Positions 8,545 to 17,538 of a stretch of DNA of 64,000 nt are shown here, in pieces. A program made the position numbers and the translations under genes. The first letter of the stretch is position 1. Every line of letters starts with the position of its first letter. Under the pieces are notes generated by a model. The model made no database searches. It worked only from the letters and a program-made list of their open reading frames with translations, and was not told the origin of the DNA. The stretch lies in contig JANQGH010000084.1 of assembly GCA_028277405.1 (NCBI GenBank), positions 1-64,000 on the forward strand, in the 5' to 3' direction. The stretch is from Alphaproteobacteria bacterium (GTDB lineage Bacteria; Pseudomonadota; Alphaproteobacteria; DSM-16000; Inquilinaceae).

Positions 8545-9471
8545 TTGCGCTCAGCAATCGCGTGCATCGGCGCTGCCCATATCGATCGAACGGCCCACGC
8601 GCTGCAGGACGTGAAGCTGGGCACCTCCAACCCCGTCCGCGTGGATGCCAGTTTTGGCGGGGTCGCGCGCAATGTTGCGGAGAATCTGGCTCGCCTGCAC
8701 TGCGATGTGGCGCTGGTCAGCCGGATTGGCCGCGATGATGCCGGCGATCAACTGCTTGCCAATCTCGAAACGCTGGGTGTCGATGTCAGCGGCGTGTGCC
8801 GGTCGGATTTGGAACAGACGGCGACCTACACCGCGCTCATCGATCTGTCCGGCGAACTGAGCGTCGGCATGGCCGACATGTCGATCTATGACGAGGTCGC
8901 GCCGGAGCTTTTCGGCGCCCAACTGGCGCCGGCACTTCTCAGCCGACCGATCTGGTTTTTGGATGCAAACCTGCCGGCGGCGGGCCTTGACCATCTGCTG
9001 AACAATAAGCCCGCGGGCAGCCTCAGCGCGATCGACGCGGTATCCGTGCCCAAGTCGCAGCGACTGACCGGCCTATTGGATCGGGTCGATCTGCTGTTCG
9101 CCAACCGTGACGAGGCGGTGGCGCTGTGCGGATTGCCGGCCACTGCGCAGATCGAGACAAGCGAGCTTGCCAACCGGCTGCGGGCCGAGGGCGCCGGCGC
9201 GGTGATTGTCTCCATGGGCGACGCCGGCGTCTTTGTGGCCTCCGACAGCGTCTACAACCATTTCGACGCGCTGCCGTCCGAAGTCTGCGACGTTACGGGC
9301 GCCGGCGACGGCATGGTCTCAGGCATCCTTTACGGTATTGCCGCCGGCCGGCGTATGGACGAGGCCGTGCGCCTCGGCCTCGCCTGCGCCTCCTTGGCCA
9401 TCGAAAGCGACCGGTCGGTCAATGAGGACCTGAGAGAGGGCGTCGTGCTGCGGCGCGCGGGTCTGCTTTAG
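8545..9471 (+). CDS. psuK: PfkB-family sugar kinase, probably pseudouridine kinase
   Basis: Phosphorylates pseudouridine at the 5' position so that PsuG can split it. The 308-residue PfkB protein begins IACIGAAHID, has the substrate-loop sequence SFGGVARNVAENLA, and carries the anion-hole signature DVTGAGDG with base D255. The SNPVRVDASFGGVARN and MADMSIYDE segments resemble E. coli PsuK more than ribokinase. Translation starts at TTG with AAAGGGG upstream. psuG lies about 2.9 kb downstream on the same strand with unrelated genes between, unlike the adjacent E. coli pair. Confidence 0.82.
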   Translation: MRSAIACIGAAHIDRTAHALQDVKLGTSNPVRVDASFGGVARNVAENLARLHCDVALVSRIGRDDAGDQLLANLETLGVDVSGVCRSDLEQTATYTALIDLSGELSVGMADMSIYDEVAPELFGAQLAPALLSRPIWFLDANLPAAGLDHLLNNKPAGSLSAIDAVSVPKSQRLTGLLDRVDLLFANRDEAVALCGLPATAQIETSELANRLRAEGAGAVIVSMGDAGVFVASDSVYNHFDALPSEVCDVTGAGDGMVSGILYGIAAGRRMDEAVRLGLACASLAIESDRSVNEDLREGVVLRRAGLL

Positions 9472-9501
9472 AAATCAGGGTTCCGGCGGCAAGCGGGATC
9501 G

Positions 9502-9885
9502 CTATTCGCAGCGGTAAAGCGTCGCCTGACCATCGGGCAACTCCGGTGCCGTCAGAGTGAATGCATCCTTGCCGGCATTGCTGATCGTCGCCTCGACCGA
9601 GATGAGATCCGAGGGATCGTCGAGTTCGGCAAAGTCGAGCAGGATGCGGTCACCCTCAAGTGCCCAGACACCGATGACCTCGACCGGATTGCCGCCACCA
9701 TTGGTCATGGCCCAGGCGCCGGACGCATAGAACGACATCGTGTCGCGGCTGACGCACTCCTCAGGCGTGCCAAGCCCCCAATAGCCGATGAAGTAGTCGG
9801 ACGTTGTCGGATCGGTACTGCTGGCCGGTGCGGTCCAAAGCGCAACGCCGGACGCGATCGCCAGCATCGGTACCCATGTCTTCAT
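9502..9885 (-). CDS. Small exported protein of unknown function
   Basis: I do not recognise a family. The 127-residue product starts with a clear Sec signal peptide (MKTWVPMLAIASGVALWTAP) and a probable cleavage near ASS-TD. The mature part of about 100 residues has two cysteines, one in the EECVSRD segment and one at the penultimate YRCE, which could form a disulphide, and several beta-prone stretches. It is convergent with the pseudouridine kinase gene and divergent from the carotenoid oxygenase. Confidence 0.7.
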   Translation of the reverse strand: MKTWVPMLAIASGVALWTAPASSTDPTTSDYFIGYWGLGTPEECVSRDTMSFYASGAWAMTNGGGNPVEVIGVWALEGDRILLDFAELDDPSDLISVEATISNAGKDAFTLTAPELPDGQATLYRCE

Positions 9886-10057
9886 GGCTTCTTCTCCCCT
9901 TCCCCCGATTTCTGCAGATCTCCAGGTCCTGGAATCGCCGCGGGCTCAAGTCAGATCACGGCTCCAACACCTCGTTTTGCAGTGCCTTACGTCTTGGTAA
10001 CGTGAAATAGTCGAGCACAATCGTAGCCCGCGCGATGAAGGGAGCGGCAAGACCGCA

Positions 10058-11452
10058 ATGACTTGGACCTCGGACAATCCTCACCTTAGCGGCAATTTCG
10101 CGCCGGTATTCGATGAACTGAGTACGAGCGACCTGCCCGTAATCGCGGGCGCGATCCCAGGCGACTTGAGCGGCGCGTACATGCGCAACGGCCCCAACCC
10201 GATGTTCAAGCCCCTGTCCTACGCCTATCCTTTCGACGGCGACGGCATGATCCATGTCGTATATCTGGACAATGGGCGGGCGCGCTATCGCAACCGTTTC
10301 GTCCGAACACGAGGACTGGTAGCCGAGCAGAGAGCCGGACGGGCCATCTATGGCGGCACGCTCGCGCCTGTGCCCGTCGATCCCGCGCTCGTCGAACCCG
10401 ACGGCGACCCCGGGCCCTTCAAGAACGGCGCGTTCGTGGGCATCGTTCGGCATGCCGGCCACATCCTCGCACTCTTGGAGGTCTCAACAGGTTATGAGCT
10501 GACGCCAGAGCTCGACACGATCGGCGAATGGTCGCCGGGCACCGACGAACCCATCGAAATCGGCGCGCACACGCGGCGTCACCCCGCGACCGGCGCGCTG
10601 TTCGGCGTTACCTACGGGATCGACGAGCCGTTCGTCCGGTTTCAGGAGATCGACGCGTCCGGCCGGCTCGTGAACTCAACAAAGGTCCCGCTCGCCGCAG
10701 CGACCATGATCCATGATTTCATTCTGACCGAGCGGCACATCGTGGTGCTGGCGGGGCCGGCGGTTTTCGACATGGCGGCCGCGCAAGCCGGGCAGTCACC
10801 GATACAATGGCGCCCGGAACTGGGCACGCGCATCGGTCTTCTGCCGCTGAACGGCGACGCCGTGCGCTGGCTTGAGGCGGAGCCGTTTTTCGTCTTTCAC
10901 TTCGCCAACGGCTTCGAACACAAGGGCCGGCTGACCATCGACTATGTCCGCCACCAATGGCTACATTTCGGCGTCGGCCCCGCGCAGTCGATCCCGCCGA
11001 GGCTGCATCGTTTAGCCATCGATCTGTCGTCCGGGCGCATCGACGATCAGTGCGTCTGCGATGCCGTCGTCGAGTTTCCAAGGGTCGATGACCGCCGCAA
11101 CGCCACGCCCACGCGGCACGTCTACATCCCGACCCTGACCGACCGTTGGACGCTGGACCGGTCGACATCGGCGACCTTCAACACCATCGCCCACATGAAT
11201 CCGGAATCCGGCGATGTCGCGCTGCACGATTTCGGCAACAGGCTGGTCGGCGAGCCGGTGTTCATCCCGAAGCCGGGGCTCGACGGCGAACAAGACGGCT
11301 ATCTGGCAGTCTTCATCTACGATCCCGCGTCCGACGTCAGCACCTTCACGCTCTTGGACGCGGCCGATGTCACGGCAGACCCGGTTGCCGTTGTCGCACT
11401 TCCACGCCGCGTGCCGCAGGGCCTGCACGGGGCCTGGATGCCGAACCTCTGA
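10058..11452 (+). CDS. Carotenoid cleavage oxygenase family protein
   Basis: Non-haem iron dioxygenase (RPE65/CCO, seven-blade propeller) that cleaves a carbon-carbon double bond in carotenoids, apocarotenoids or stilbene- and lignin-like compounds. The four iron histidines are visible at H171 (GAHTRRH), H219 (MIHDF), H281 (FHFANG) and H457 (LHGAW). YMRNGPNPMF and FDGDGMIH near the N-terminus are family landmarks. At 464 residues it is the usual length. No carotenoid biosynthesis gene is in the window, so the substrate may be an aromatic olefin. Confidence 0.92.
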   Translation: MTWTSDNPHLSGNFAPVFDELSTSDLPVIAGAIPGDLSGAYMRNGPNPMFKPLSYAYPFDGDGMIHVVYLDNGRARYRNRFVRTRGLVAEQRAGRAIYGGTLAPVPVDPALVEPDGDPGPFKNGAFVGIVRHAGHILALLEVSTGYELTPELDTIGEWSPGTDEPIEIGAHTRRHPATGALFGVTYGIDEPFVRFQEIDASGRLVNSTKVPLAAATMIHDFILTERHIVVLAGPAVFDMAAAQAGQSPIQWRPELGTRIGLLPLNGDAVRWLEAEPFFVFHFANGFEHKGRLTIDYVRHQWLHFGVGPAQSIPPRLHRLAIDLSSGRIDDQCVCDAVVEFPRVDDRRNATPTRHVYIPTLTDRWTLDRSTSATFNTIAHMNPESGDVALHDFGNRLVGEPVFIPKPGLDGEQDGYLAVFIYDPASDVSTFTLLDAADVTADPVAVVALPRRVPQGLHGAWMPNL

Positions 11453-11461
11453 CGCCCGTCG

Positions 11462-11884
11462 TTACGAGGCCTCGGCCTTCGCCTTCAAGCCCTCGGCGAA
11501 TTTCTGAAACGCCTCGGTCATGTCGGGCAGCGACTTGCCGATCAGGGCCAGCATGGGGCCGCTGAACACCTCGCGCATGTCGAAGTGAACCGTGCCGTTC
11601 TCACCTGGGCTTAGCGAGAAGGTTCGCTCGCCCTTGAACAGGCCCAGTGGCATGCCGCCAGCCCAGACCATGCGATTGCCGGGTTCGAACTCGGTCACCT
11701 TGACCGGAAACGCGCGGCCCGGCGACAGCTTCGAAAACGCCTTGATCTTCTGCCCTGGCGCGATCTCGCCTTCGATCTTGTCGCAATAGGGGTCGAAGCT
11801 GGGATAGGCACTGGCGTCGGTCAGGATCGACCAGACGGCTTCGGGTGAGGCGTTGATCGTTGCGGCGGCTTGAAACTGCTTCAT
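11462..11884 (-). CDS. SRPBCC (START-like/AHSA1) family protein
   Basis: 140-residue helix-grip protein that probably binds a hydrophobic ligand in a cavity. It opens FQAAATINASPEAVWSILTD, the usual first strand and helix, and ends with a long C-terminal helix (TEAFQKFAEGLKAKAEA). The ATG at 11884 is preferred to the in-frame 11944 start because that extension is low-complexity. It follows the ArsR gene on the same strand by about 56 bases. ArsR-SRPBCC pairs are common, with the regulator controlling its neighbour. Confidence 0.86.
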   Translation of the reverse strand: MKQFQAAATINASPEAVWSILTDASAYPSFDPYCDKIEGEIAPGQKIKAFSKLSPGRAFPVKVTEFEPGNRMVWAGGMPLGLFKGERTFSLSPGENGTVHFDMREVFSGPMLALIGKSLPDMTEAFQKFAEGLKAKAEAS

Positions 11885-11940
11885 CGGATCGGTCTTTCTG
11901 GTGGGGGATGGTCGGCTATGTGGGCGGCGCAAGGGCGTGC

Positions 11941-12276
11941 TCACGCCGGCCCCTTGGAACGATCATGGGATCCGGCGGCCATCACCAGTCGGGCCAGCGC
12001 CTCGTCCCAAAAGGAATCCAGCCAGTCCCTGGCCGCGTCGAAACCGGTCGGGTCCAGGCGGAACAGATTGCGGTTGCCTTCGCTGCGATGGGTGACCAGA
12101 TCAGCCCGCTCCAGCACCCGCAAATGCTTGGACACCGCCGGCCGGCTGATCGGCAGTTGGGCGGCGATCTCACCCACCGACATCGGCCCCGGCGCCAGCA
12201 GCCTGACGATGCGCCGACGCGCCGGACTGCCCAACGCATCCAGCGTCGCCTCCTGCATCGGCGTGAGATCGAGCAT
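11941..12276 (-). CDS. ArsR-family transcriptional regulator
   Basis: 111-residue winged-helix repressor. The DNA-binding core runs from LGSPARRRIVRLLAPGPMSVGEIA through the recognition helix ISRPAVSKHLRVLE to a wing. No metal-binding cysteine motif is seen, so it belongs to the metal-independent (SdpR/SRPBCC-linked) branch. The ATG at 12276 is chosen because the GTG at 12312 would lie within the predicted -10 element. A strong dyad in its own promoter suggests autoregulation together with the downstream SRPBCC gene. Confidence 0.88.
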   Translation of the reverse strand: MLDLTPMQEATLDALGSPARRRIVRLLAPGPMSVGEIAAQLPISRPAVSKHLRVLERADLVTHRSEGNRNLFRLDPTGFDAARDWLDSFWDEALARLVMAAGSHDRSKGPA

Positions 12277-12310
12277 GGCTGGCAACGGGGTTGTTGGTAA
12301 CTCTGGAGCC

Positions 12311-12340
12311 ACCGTAACTTTGTAGTTACGGAAATGTCAA
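12311..12340 (-). promoter_or_regulatory. arsR promoter with embedded operator dyad
   Basis: On the minus strand a perfect -35 TTGACA lies at 12340-12335 and a -10-like TACGGT at 12316-12311, with an 18-base spacer. Between and across them is a perfect dyad, CCGTAACT (12312-12319), TTGT, AGTTACGG (12324-12331). An ArsR dimer bound here would block polymerase, so this is a likely autoregulatory operator. It also lies about 60 bases before psuG on the other strand. Confidence 0.6.
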
Positions 12341-12389
12341 GCCAAGGCCATTGACCCTCGCCTGCACCGCAGGCATGTACGCCCACGCA

Positions 12390-13340
12390 ATGACATCACA
12401 TCAGTTTCAAACAGAGGACGCCGACAACCTGATAGCGATCGCGCCTGAGGTTGCCGACGCGCTGGCCGCCGGGCAGCCAGTCGTGGCCCTGGAAAGCACC
12501 ATCATCGCCCATGGCATGCCCTTTCCGGACAATCTGGAAACGGCCCGCCAAGTCGAGACGCTCATCAGGGACGAAGGCGCGGTCCCGGCCACGATCGCCG
12601 TCCTGAAGGGCCGCCCGACGGTCGGCCTGTCGGAGGCGGAGTTGCATTACCTGGCGACCGCGAAGGATGTCGCCAAGCTGAGCCGGCGCGACATGGCGGT
12701 CGCGCTCGCGCGCCGTCTCGACGGTGCCACCACCGTCGCCACGACCATGATGATCGCGCATCGGGCCGGCATATCGGTGTTCGCCACCGGCGGCATCGGC
12801 GGTGTCCATCGGGGTGCGGAGGGCAGCTTCGATGTGTCCGCCGACCTGCATGAACTGGCCCGGACCCCGCTTGCCGTGGTCTGCGCCGGCGCGAAGTCGA
12901 TCCTCGACCTGCCCAAGACGCTGGAGGTGTTGGAAACGCTCGGCGTGCCGGTTGTCGGCCACGGCACCGACACGCTGCCGGCCTTCTACGCCACGACCAG
13001 CGGCCTTGCCCTTCACCACCGGGCGGACACGCCGGCCGAACTGGCGGAGATCTTCCACTGCCAGCGCAGGCTTGGCGACGCGGGCGGCGTGGTCATTGCC
13101 AACCCGGTGCCGGAGGCGGACGCCCTGCCCGCCCGCCGGATCGACAAAGCCGTCGAGGACGCCTTGGCGGAGGCGCAAGCGGCCGGCATCGAGGGCAAGG
13201 AAATGACGCCCTTCCTGCTGGCACGGCTTGCCGACATCACCGCCGGCGAAAGCCTGCGCGCCAACATCGCGCTGGTGAAGAACAACGCCGTGCTGGCCGC
13301 CCGGGTCGCCTCGACGCTGTGTCGGCTTCAGGCGGCCTAG
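12390..13340 (+). CDS. psuG: Pseudouridine-5'-phosphate glycosidase
   Basis: Cleaves pseudouridine 5'-phosphate reversibly to ribose 5-phosphate and uracil, the second step after PsuK. The protein matches E. coli PsuG along its length: VVALESTIIAHGMPFPDN, GAVPATIAVL, KLSRRDM, GATTVATTM, VFATGGIGGVHRGAE, CAGAKSILDLPKTLE and VIANPVPE. The start is uncertain. ATG 12390 (316 residues) fits best before the conserved IAPEV; ATG 12375 and TTG 12351 are in frame, and none has a strong ribosome site. Confidence 0.93.
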   Translation: MTSHQFQTEDADNLIAIAPEVADALAAGQPVVALESTIIAHGMPFPDNLETARQVETLIRDEGAVPATIAVLKGRPTVGLSEAELHYLATAKDVAKLSRRDMAVALARRLDGATTVATTMMIAHRAGISVFATGGIGGVHRGAEGSFDVSADLHELARTPLAVVCAGAKSILDLPKTLEVLETLGVPVVGHGTDTLPAFYATTSGLALHHRADTPAELAEIFHCQRRLGDAGGVVIANPVPEADALPARRIDKAVEDALAEAQAAGIEGKEMTPFLLARLADITAGESLRANIALVKNNAVLAARVASTLCRLQAA

Positions 13341-13397
13341 ATCCGTCTGACGACGACTCAGATTCGCGGACTGCCCGACGGCAACCCGAGGGGCGGT

Positions 13398-16052
13398 TCA
13401 GTTACCCAAAAGGCCGCGCCCAAGCCCTTCCAACAGCTGCTGCGGGCTGCCACCCCCGCCATCCTGGCCGCCCGCGCCCGGCAATAGCTGTTCCAGCGAG
13501 GGCACGCCGCCTTCGCCCGAAAGGCCGCGCAAGGCGTCGATCGCCCCTTGCGGGTTTTCGATCAGGCTCTCGATCGTCGACGGGTTGATTTCAAGCCGGT
13601 ATTGCGGGTTGTCGAAGCTGCCGGTCACGCGGATCGGGATCGCAAGGCCGTCCTGGACCTGCCCGCCCTGTCCTTCCAGGGTCGCGACCAGGGTCGGCAC
13701 GAACAGGAAGTCGAGCTGGCTCGACGGCAGGCTGGCCGTGCCCTCGCCCGTCATCCGGAAGATCGGTGCCAGCATCACCAAATCGTTGGTCGACGCCAAA
13801 CCGTTGGTAATGGTCGTCGTGGCGCTGAGCTCGGCGAAGTCCGTCGACAACGTCTCCAGCATCCCCGGGTTGCTCAACGCCTGCACCGGGTCGCGCAGAA
13901 TGCCGGCGATGTTGATGCCGTTGATCGAGCCGTCACGAAACATGAAGCTGCCATTGCCGCCCAGGCTGGACAGGATCGCCGACCTCGTCTCCCCGGCGCC
14001 TGTCAATGACAGGTCGATGCTGGCCGTGCCCGACAACCAGTCCGTATCGGCGAAGGTGCTGAGGAACGGCCGCGCGGCGACTCCCGCGACGGCGACATTG
14101 AGCCCAATACTGCGGTCGGCGGCGTTGGCGGAGAAGCTGCCCCCGATGCTGCCGTCGTTCACGGCCGTGTCCGCGATGACCAGGGCCAGCGCGCCATTGT
14201 CAATCGTCAGATCGACTGAGGTCGGCCCGGTGACCACGCCGGAATAGGCCAGCGCCTCGGCGGAGACATCCAGATCAACCGCGACCTCGTTCAGCATGTC
14301 GTAGCGGGAAGCCGGGGCTCCACCCGCGTCGCCGCCCGAGGCTGCGCCGGAGCCCCCAGCGGACGAGGCACCTCCGCCTCCGCCGCTTCCCGCACTAAGC
14401 GCATCGATATCGACGCGGCCGAGCGCGACGGTGCCGTTCACGGTCGGTATCGGCTCGCTGGCCATGGTCAGGTTGGCTGTACCCGTCAGATCGTCGGCGG
14501 AGAAGGACAGGTCGGACATCGTCAGCGTCTGGCTCTGCGCGTTGATCGCGCCATTGGCGCTCACCCGGTCGACCGGCATATCGCCCGCCGGCATGCCCAG
14601 CCAGGCCATCAGCCCGGACAGGGACGGCACATTGACATCGACGGTGCCCGACACTGCCTGCCCAACGGCATCCGCCTGGCCGTCGAACGAGAACGTCGCT
14701 TGGTCGGCCGTGACCGTGAAGCGCGCCGGAACTGCGCCTTCGGTCGCCGCCTCAACGCTGCCGACTGAGCCATCGACGCTGACCGCACGGCCGTTCAGCA
14801 CAGCATCGAGCGTCAGGTCGGTGCCCGCATCGCGCCCTGACATTGAGAACGAAGCGTTCAACTGCTCCAGTTCTGCCGTGCCGCCGTCGGGTCGGCTGGC
14901 ATGGACCAGCCCATCGCGCACCGTGACATTGATCGTCCCGTCGACCGTCTGCTGCAGCGCCTGCGCGTCGTCGCCCTCCGCGGTGATATCGATCTCCGCA
15001 TCGACCAGGCCGCCGATCCGCTGAATCGCATCGGTCCCGGTGGTCGGCAGCACAGCCAGGTCAAAGCCGCTGGCCTGCAGTTGGGCCGTGACCTGCTGCG
15101 GCGGGCCGGGGGCGAAACTGGCCGAGCCGGTAACGGTGGCGTCATCGATCGCAAGGTTGATGTTGTCGACCTGAAAGCCGCTGGGATCGCCCGCCAGGTC
15201 GGCCGTCAGGCTCAATGTTTCGAACGGCGGCCGCTCGTCCGCCGGCATCGACAGGAAGTCGGCCACGGCCGCGATCGACGGGACTTGCACGTCGACCGTG
15301 CCGGCAAAACCGCCGCCGGACTGGCTGCCGTCGATCTGCGCCGTGGCGACCGGCGACTGGAAATCCACCGCGAGGCTGCCCTGCCCTGCCATTAGGTTGG
15401 CTATCTGATCGGCATGGACGGAGAGATCGACCGGCTGGCCGTTGACCGTGGCGCCGCCGTCCAGATCGACCGCCCCTTCTTGCGTCAGGCTGCCGGTCAG
15501 GCGGCCATCCGCGACGGAGATGTCCGGCCCTTCAGCCGGCAGCCGTGTGAACGTGACGCTGACACCCGACACGTCGATCGAGTCGACCGCGGCGCCGAAA
15601 CCGCCATCGCCGACGGCTTCGTCGTCGTTCGGTGCCACATCGCGGTCGTCCCCCGGCTGTGGCGGTGCGCCCTGAAACGCCCAGTTCACGGAACCGTCTT
15701 CGGCCTCTTCGAGCGCGACAGTCAGGTCGCTGACGACCACGCTTTCGACCACCACGTTGCCGGAGATGAGGGGCCACAGGGCAACATCTGCCTCGGCCGT
15801 ACCCAGCGTCAAGAACTCGCTCGCCTGGCCGCCCGGCACGTTGGCGATCGCCAGACCCTCGATTTGGGCAGACGGCGAGGGTAGCAGGCGCCACGACACC
15901 GACTCGATGGTCGCCTCTCGGCCGGTTTCCCGTTCGATCGAGTCGACGATGCGGTCGGCAACCATGCCCCCGGTCAGTGGCGGCACGGCAAAAAGTGCAA
16001 TGATCAGCAGCACGACGAGACCGCCGATAATCCACAGCAACCACCGAAGCAT
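13398..16052 (-). CDS. AsmA family envelope protein
   Basis: 884-residue inner-membrane-anchored protein of the AsmA/TamB bridge-like lipid transfer group, thought to act in outer-membrane lipid homeostasis. One N-terminal membrane segment (LLWIIGGLVVLLIIALFAV) is followed by a long periplasmic beta-rich region. The C-terminal AsmA_2 region includes a run with SINGINIAGILRDP. A Gly/Ser/Ala-rich linker occupies about residues 551-581. AAGGAG eight bases before the ATG at 16052 fixes the start over the in-frame 16097. Confidence 0.88.
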   Translation of the reverse strand: MLRWLLWIIGGLVVLLIIALFAVPPLTGGMVADRIVDSIERETGREATIESVSWRLLPSPSAQIEGLAIANVPGGQASEFLTLGTAEADVALWPLISGNVVVESVVVSDLTVALEEAEDGSVNWAFQGAPPQPGDDRDVAPNDDEAVGDGGFGAAVDSIDVSGVSVTFTRLPAEGPDISVADGRLTGSLTQEGAVDLDGGATVNGQPVDLSVHADQIANLMAGQGSLAVDFQSPVATAQIDGSQSGGGFAGTVDVQVPSIAAVADFLSMPADERPPFETLSLTADLAGDPSGFQVDNINLAIDDATVTGSASFAPGPPQQVTAQLQASGFDLAVLPTTGTDAIQRIGGLVDAEIDITAEGDDAQALQQTVDGTINVTVRDGLVHASRPDGGTAELEQLNASFSMSGRDAGTDLTLDAVLNGRAVSVDGSVGSVEAATEGAVPARFTVTADQATFSFDGQADAVGQAVSGTVDVNVPSLSGLMAWLGMPAGDMPVDRVSANGAINAQSQTLTMSDLSFSADDLTGTANLTMASEPIPTVNGTVALGRVDIDALSAGSGGGGGASSAGGSGAASGGDAGGAPASRYDMLNEVAVDLDVSAEALAYSGVVTGPTSVDLTIDNGALALVIADTAVNDGSIGGSFSANAADRSIGLNVAVAGVAARPFLSTFADTDWLSGTASIDLSLTGAGETRSAILSSLGGNGSFMFRDGSINGINIAGILRDPVQALSNPGMLETLSTDFAELSATTTITNGLASTNDLVMLAPIFRMTGEGTASLPSSQLDFLFVPTLVATLEGQGGQVQDGLAIPIRVTGSFDNPQYRLEINPSTIESLIENPQGAIDALRGLSGEGGVPSLEQLLPGAGGQDGGGGSPQQLLEGLGRGLLGN

Positions 16053-16213
16053 TGTTCCATCTCCTTCTGGCCGGCCGAGACCAAGGCCTGTACGCACAAA
16101 TTGCGCTGATCTGATGACGCGTGCTTATCAGATTCGCGCTAATTGTTGGTGACCGATCTGCGTCCGTCGCTCGGCGCGACGGCCTCAGGCCCAATCCAAC
16201 TCTTGATTTGTAG

Positions 16214-16237
16214 AGATATTTTAAGCTTAAAATATCT
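16214..16237. promoter_or_regulatory. 24-bp perfect palindromic operator of the aryl-CoA operon
   Basis: A perfect 24-base palindrome with half-site AGATATTTTAAG and an AAGCTT centre between 16225 and 16226. It starts 45 bases before the SDR start codon. A -10-like TAAAAT (16228-16233) lies inside it, so binding would block transcription. The same palindrome recurs at 24723-24750 upstream of the hydroxylase. The MarR protein of this operon is the likely binder (inference). Confidence 0.75.
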
Positions 16238-16258
16238 TGGGGAGGATCGAAACAGATC

Positions 16259-17056
16259 TTGGCATCAAACAGCTCCGATAGCGCCGGCAAACTGCCATTT
16301 GAAGGACGTCACGCCGTCGTCACCGGCGCCGGAAGAGGCATCGGCGCGGCGATTGCTGACAGGCTGGCGGCCGGCGGCGCCACGCTGTCGCTAACGGGTC
16401 GTGGTCGCGAAGCGATCGAACGGCGGGCGGAATTGCTTCCAAGCGCCATTGCCGTGTCGATGGATGTCACGGACCCAACCTCCGTCGAAGAGGGCTTCAC
16501 GGCCATTGTGGAACGCCATGGGCCGGTCGATATCCTGGTCAACAATGCCGGCGCCGCCGAAAGCGCCCGGTTCATCGACAGCGACGACGCGCTGTGGCAG
16601 CGCATGCTGGCGGTGAATCTCTTAGGACCCCGCGCCTGCATCGGTGCCGTGCTGCCCAGCATGCTGGATCGCGGCCGGGGCCGTATCATCACCGTTGCGT
16701 CGACCGCCGGCCTCAAAGGCTATGCCTACACGACGGCCTATTGCGCGGCCAAGCATGCCGCCGTTGGCCTGACCCGTGCCTTGGCGCTGGAAACGGCGCG
16801 GACGGGCGTGACGATCAATGCGGTCTGCCCCGGCTTCACCGACACCGATCTGGTCGCCGACAGCGTCGCCAAAATCGAACGCCATACCGGACGCACCAAG
16901 GAGCAGGCGCTGAAGGAACTGACGCGCTTCAACCCGCAAGGACGCCTGATCGACCCCGCCGAGGTCGCGGCGGCCGTTGCCTATCTGTGCAGCGATGAGG
17001 CCGCCGGCATGACCGGCCAGGCCCTGGCGATCGCAGGCGGCGAGGTGATGTCGTGA
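16259..17056 (+). CDS. Short-chain dehydrogenase/reductase, first gene of the aryl-CoA operon
   Basis: 265-residue classical SDR, NAD(P)-dependent. TGAGRGIG at about residues 22-29 is the cofactor motif, NNAG follows, and the catalytic triad is the Ser in VASTAG with Y161 and K165 (YCAAK). In this operon it would suit oxidation of a 3-hydroxyacyl-CoA-type intermediate. The start is TTG with GGGGAGG about 13 bases upstream; no ATG is available before the cofactor motif. Its stop overlaps the next gene by four bases (GTGA). Confidence 0.9.
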   Translation: MASNSSDSAGKLPFEGRHAVVTGAGRGIGAAIADRLAAGGATLSLTGRGREAIERRAELLPSAIAVSMDVTDPTSVEEGFTAIVERHGPVDILVNNAGAAESARFIDSDDALWQRMLAVNLLGPRACIGAVLPSMLDRGRGRIITVASTAGLKGYAYTTAYCAAKHAAVGLTRALALETARTGVTINAVCPGFTDTDLVADSVAKIERHTGRTKEQALKELTRFNPQGRLIDPAEVAAAVAYLCSDEAAGMTGQALAIAGGEVMS

Positions 17057-17538
17057 CCGCCGATTTGAAGCCGCGACCCGCCGCATCCGGTGCTGCCGAA
17101 GTCCGGCTGTGGCTGCGCCTGCTGGCCTGCACCAACGAGATCGAGGGCGAGCTGCGCCGTCGCCTGCGCCAGAGCTTCGACGTCACCCTGCCCCGCTTCG
17201 ACTTCATGGCCCAGCTTGACCGCGCGCCCGACGGCCTGACCATGGGCCAGATCAGCCGCAGCATGATGGTCACGAACGGCAACGTCACGGGCATTGCCGA
17301 ACGGCTGGCAGCGGAAGGCCTGATCGAACGGCGCAGCAGCCCGGACGACAAGCGCACCGTGCGCGTCACCTTGACCGAGGCCGGCCGACGCGCCTTCGCC
17401 GACATCGCCGCCGTCCACCACGGCTGGGTCGCCGACCTGTTCGACGGGCTGAACGAGCAAGAGCGCGATCAGCTTGCCGACCTGCTCGCGCGGCTGAAAA
17501 CATCGGTCGCCAAACACACGGAGGATCGGCCGGCATGA
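17053..17538 (+). CDS. MarR-family regulator, likely CoA-thioester-responsive
   Basis: 161-residue winged-helix protein. Helices at [21 protein letters not shown] and the DNA-binding core ([20 protein letters not shown], then the wing with [19 protein letters not shown]) are MarR-type. It starts at GTG overlapping the SDR stop and ends in a four-base overlap with the next gene, so it is translated with the catabolic enzymes. MarR proteins in similar clusters (HcaR, CouR) sense aryl-CoA esters; I infer that this one binds the palindromes at 16.2 and 24.7 kb. Confidence 0.9.
   Translation: MTADLKPRPAASGAAEVRLWLRLLACTNEIEGELRRRLRQSFDVTLPRFDFMAQLDRAPDGLTMGQISRSMMVTNGNVTGIAERLAAEGLIERRSSPDDKRTVRVTLTEAGRRAFADIAAVHHGWVADLFDGLNEQERDQLADLLARLKTSVAKHTEDRPA

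Noticed and set aside
12312-12351. GTG 12312 as ArsR start and TTG 12351 as PsuG start
   Set aside because: The first would lie in the -10 element of its own promoter; the second adds residues before the conserved PsuG N-terminus with no strong ribosome site.
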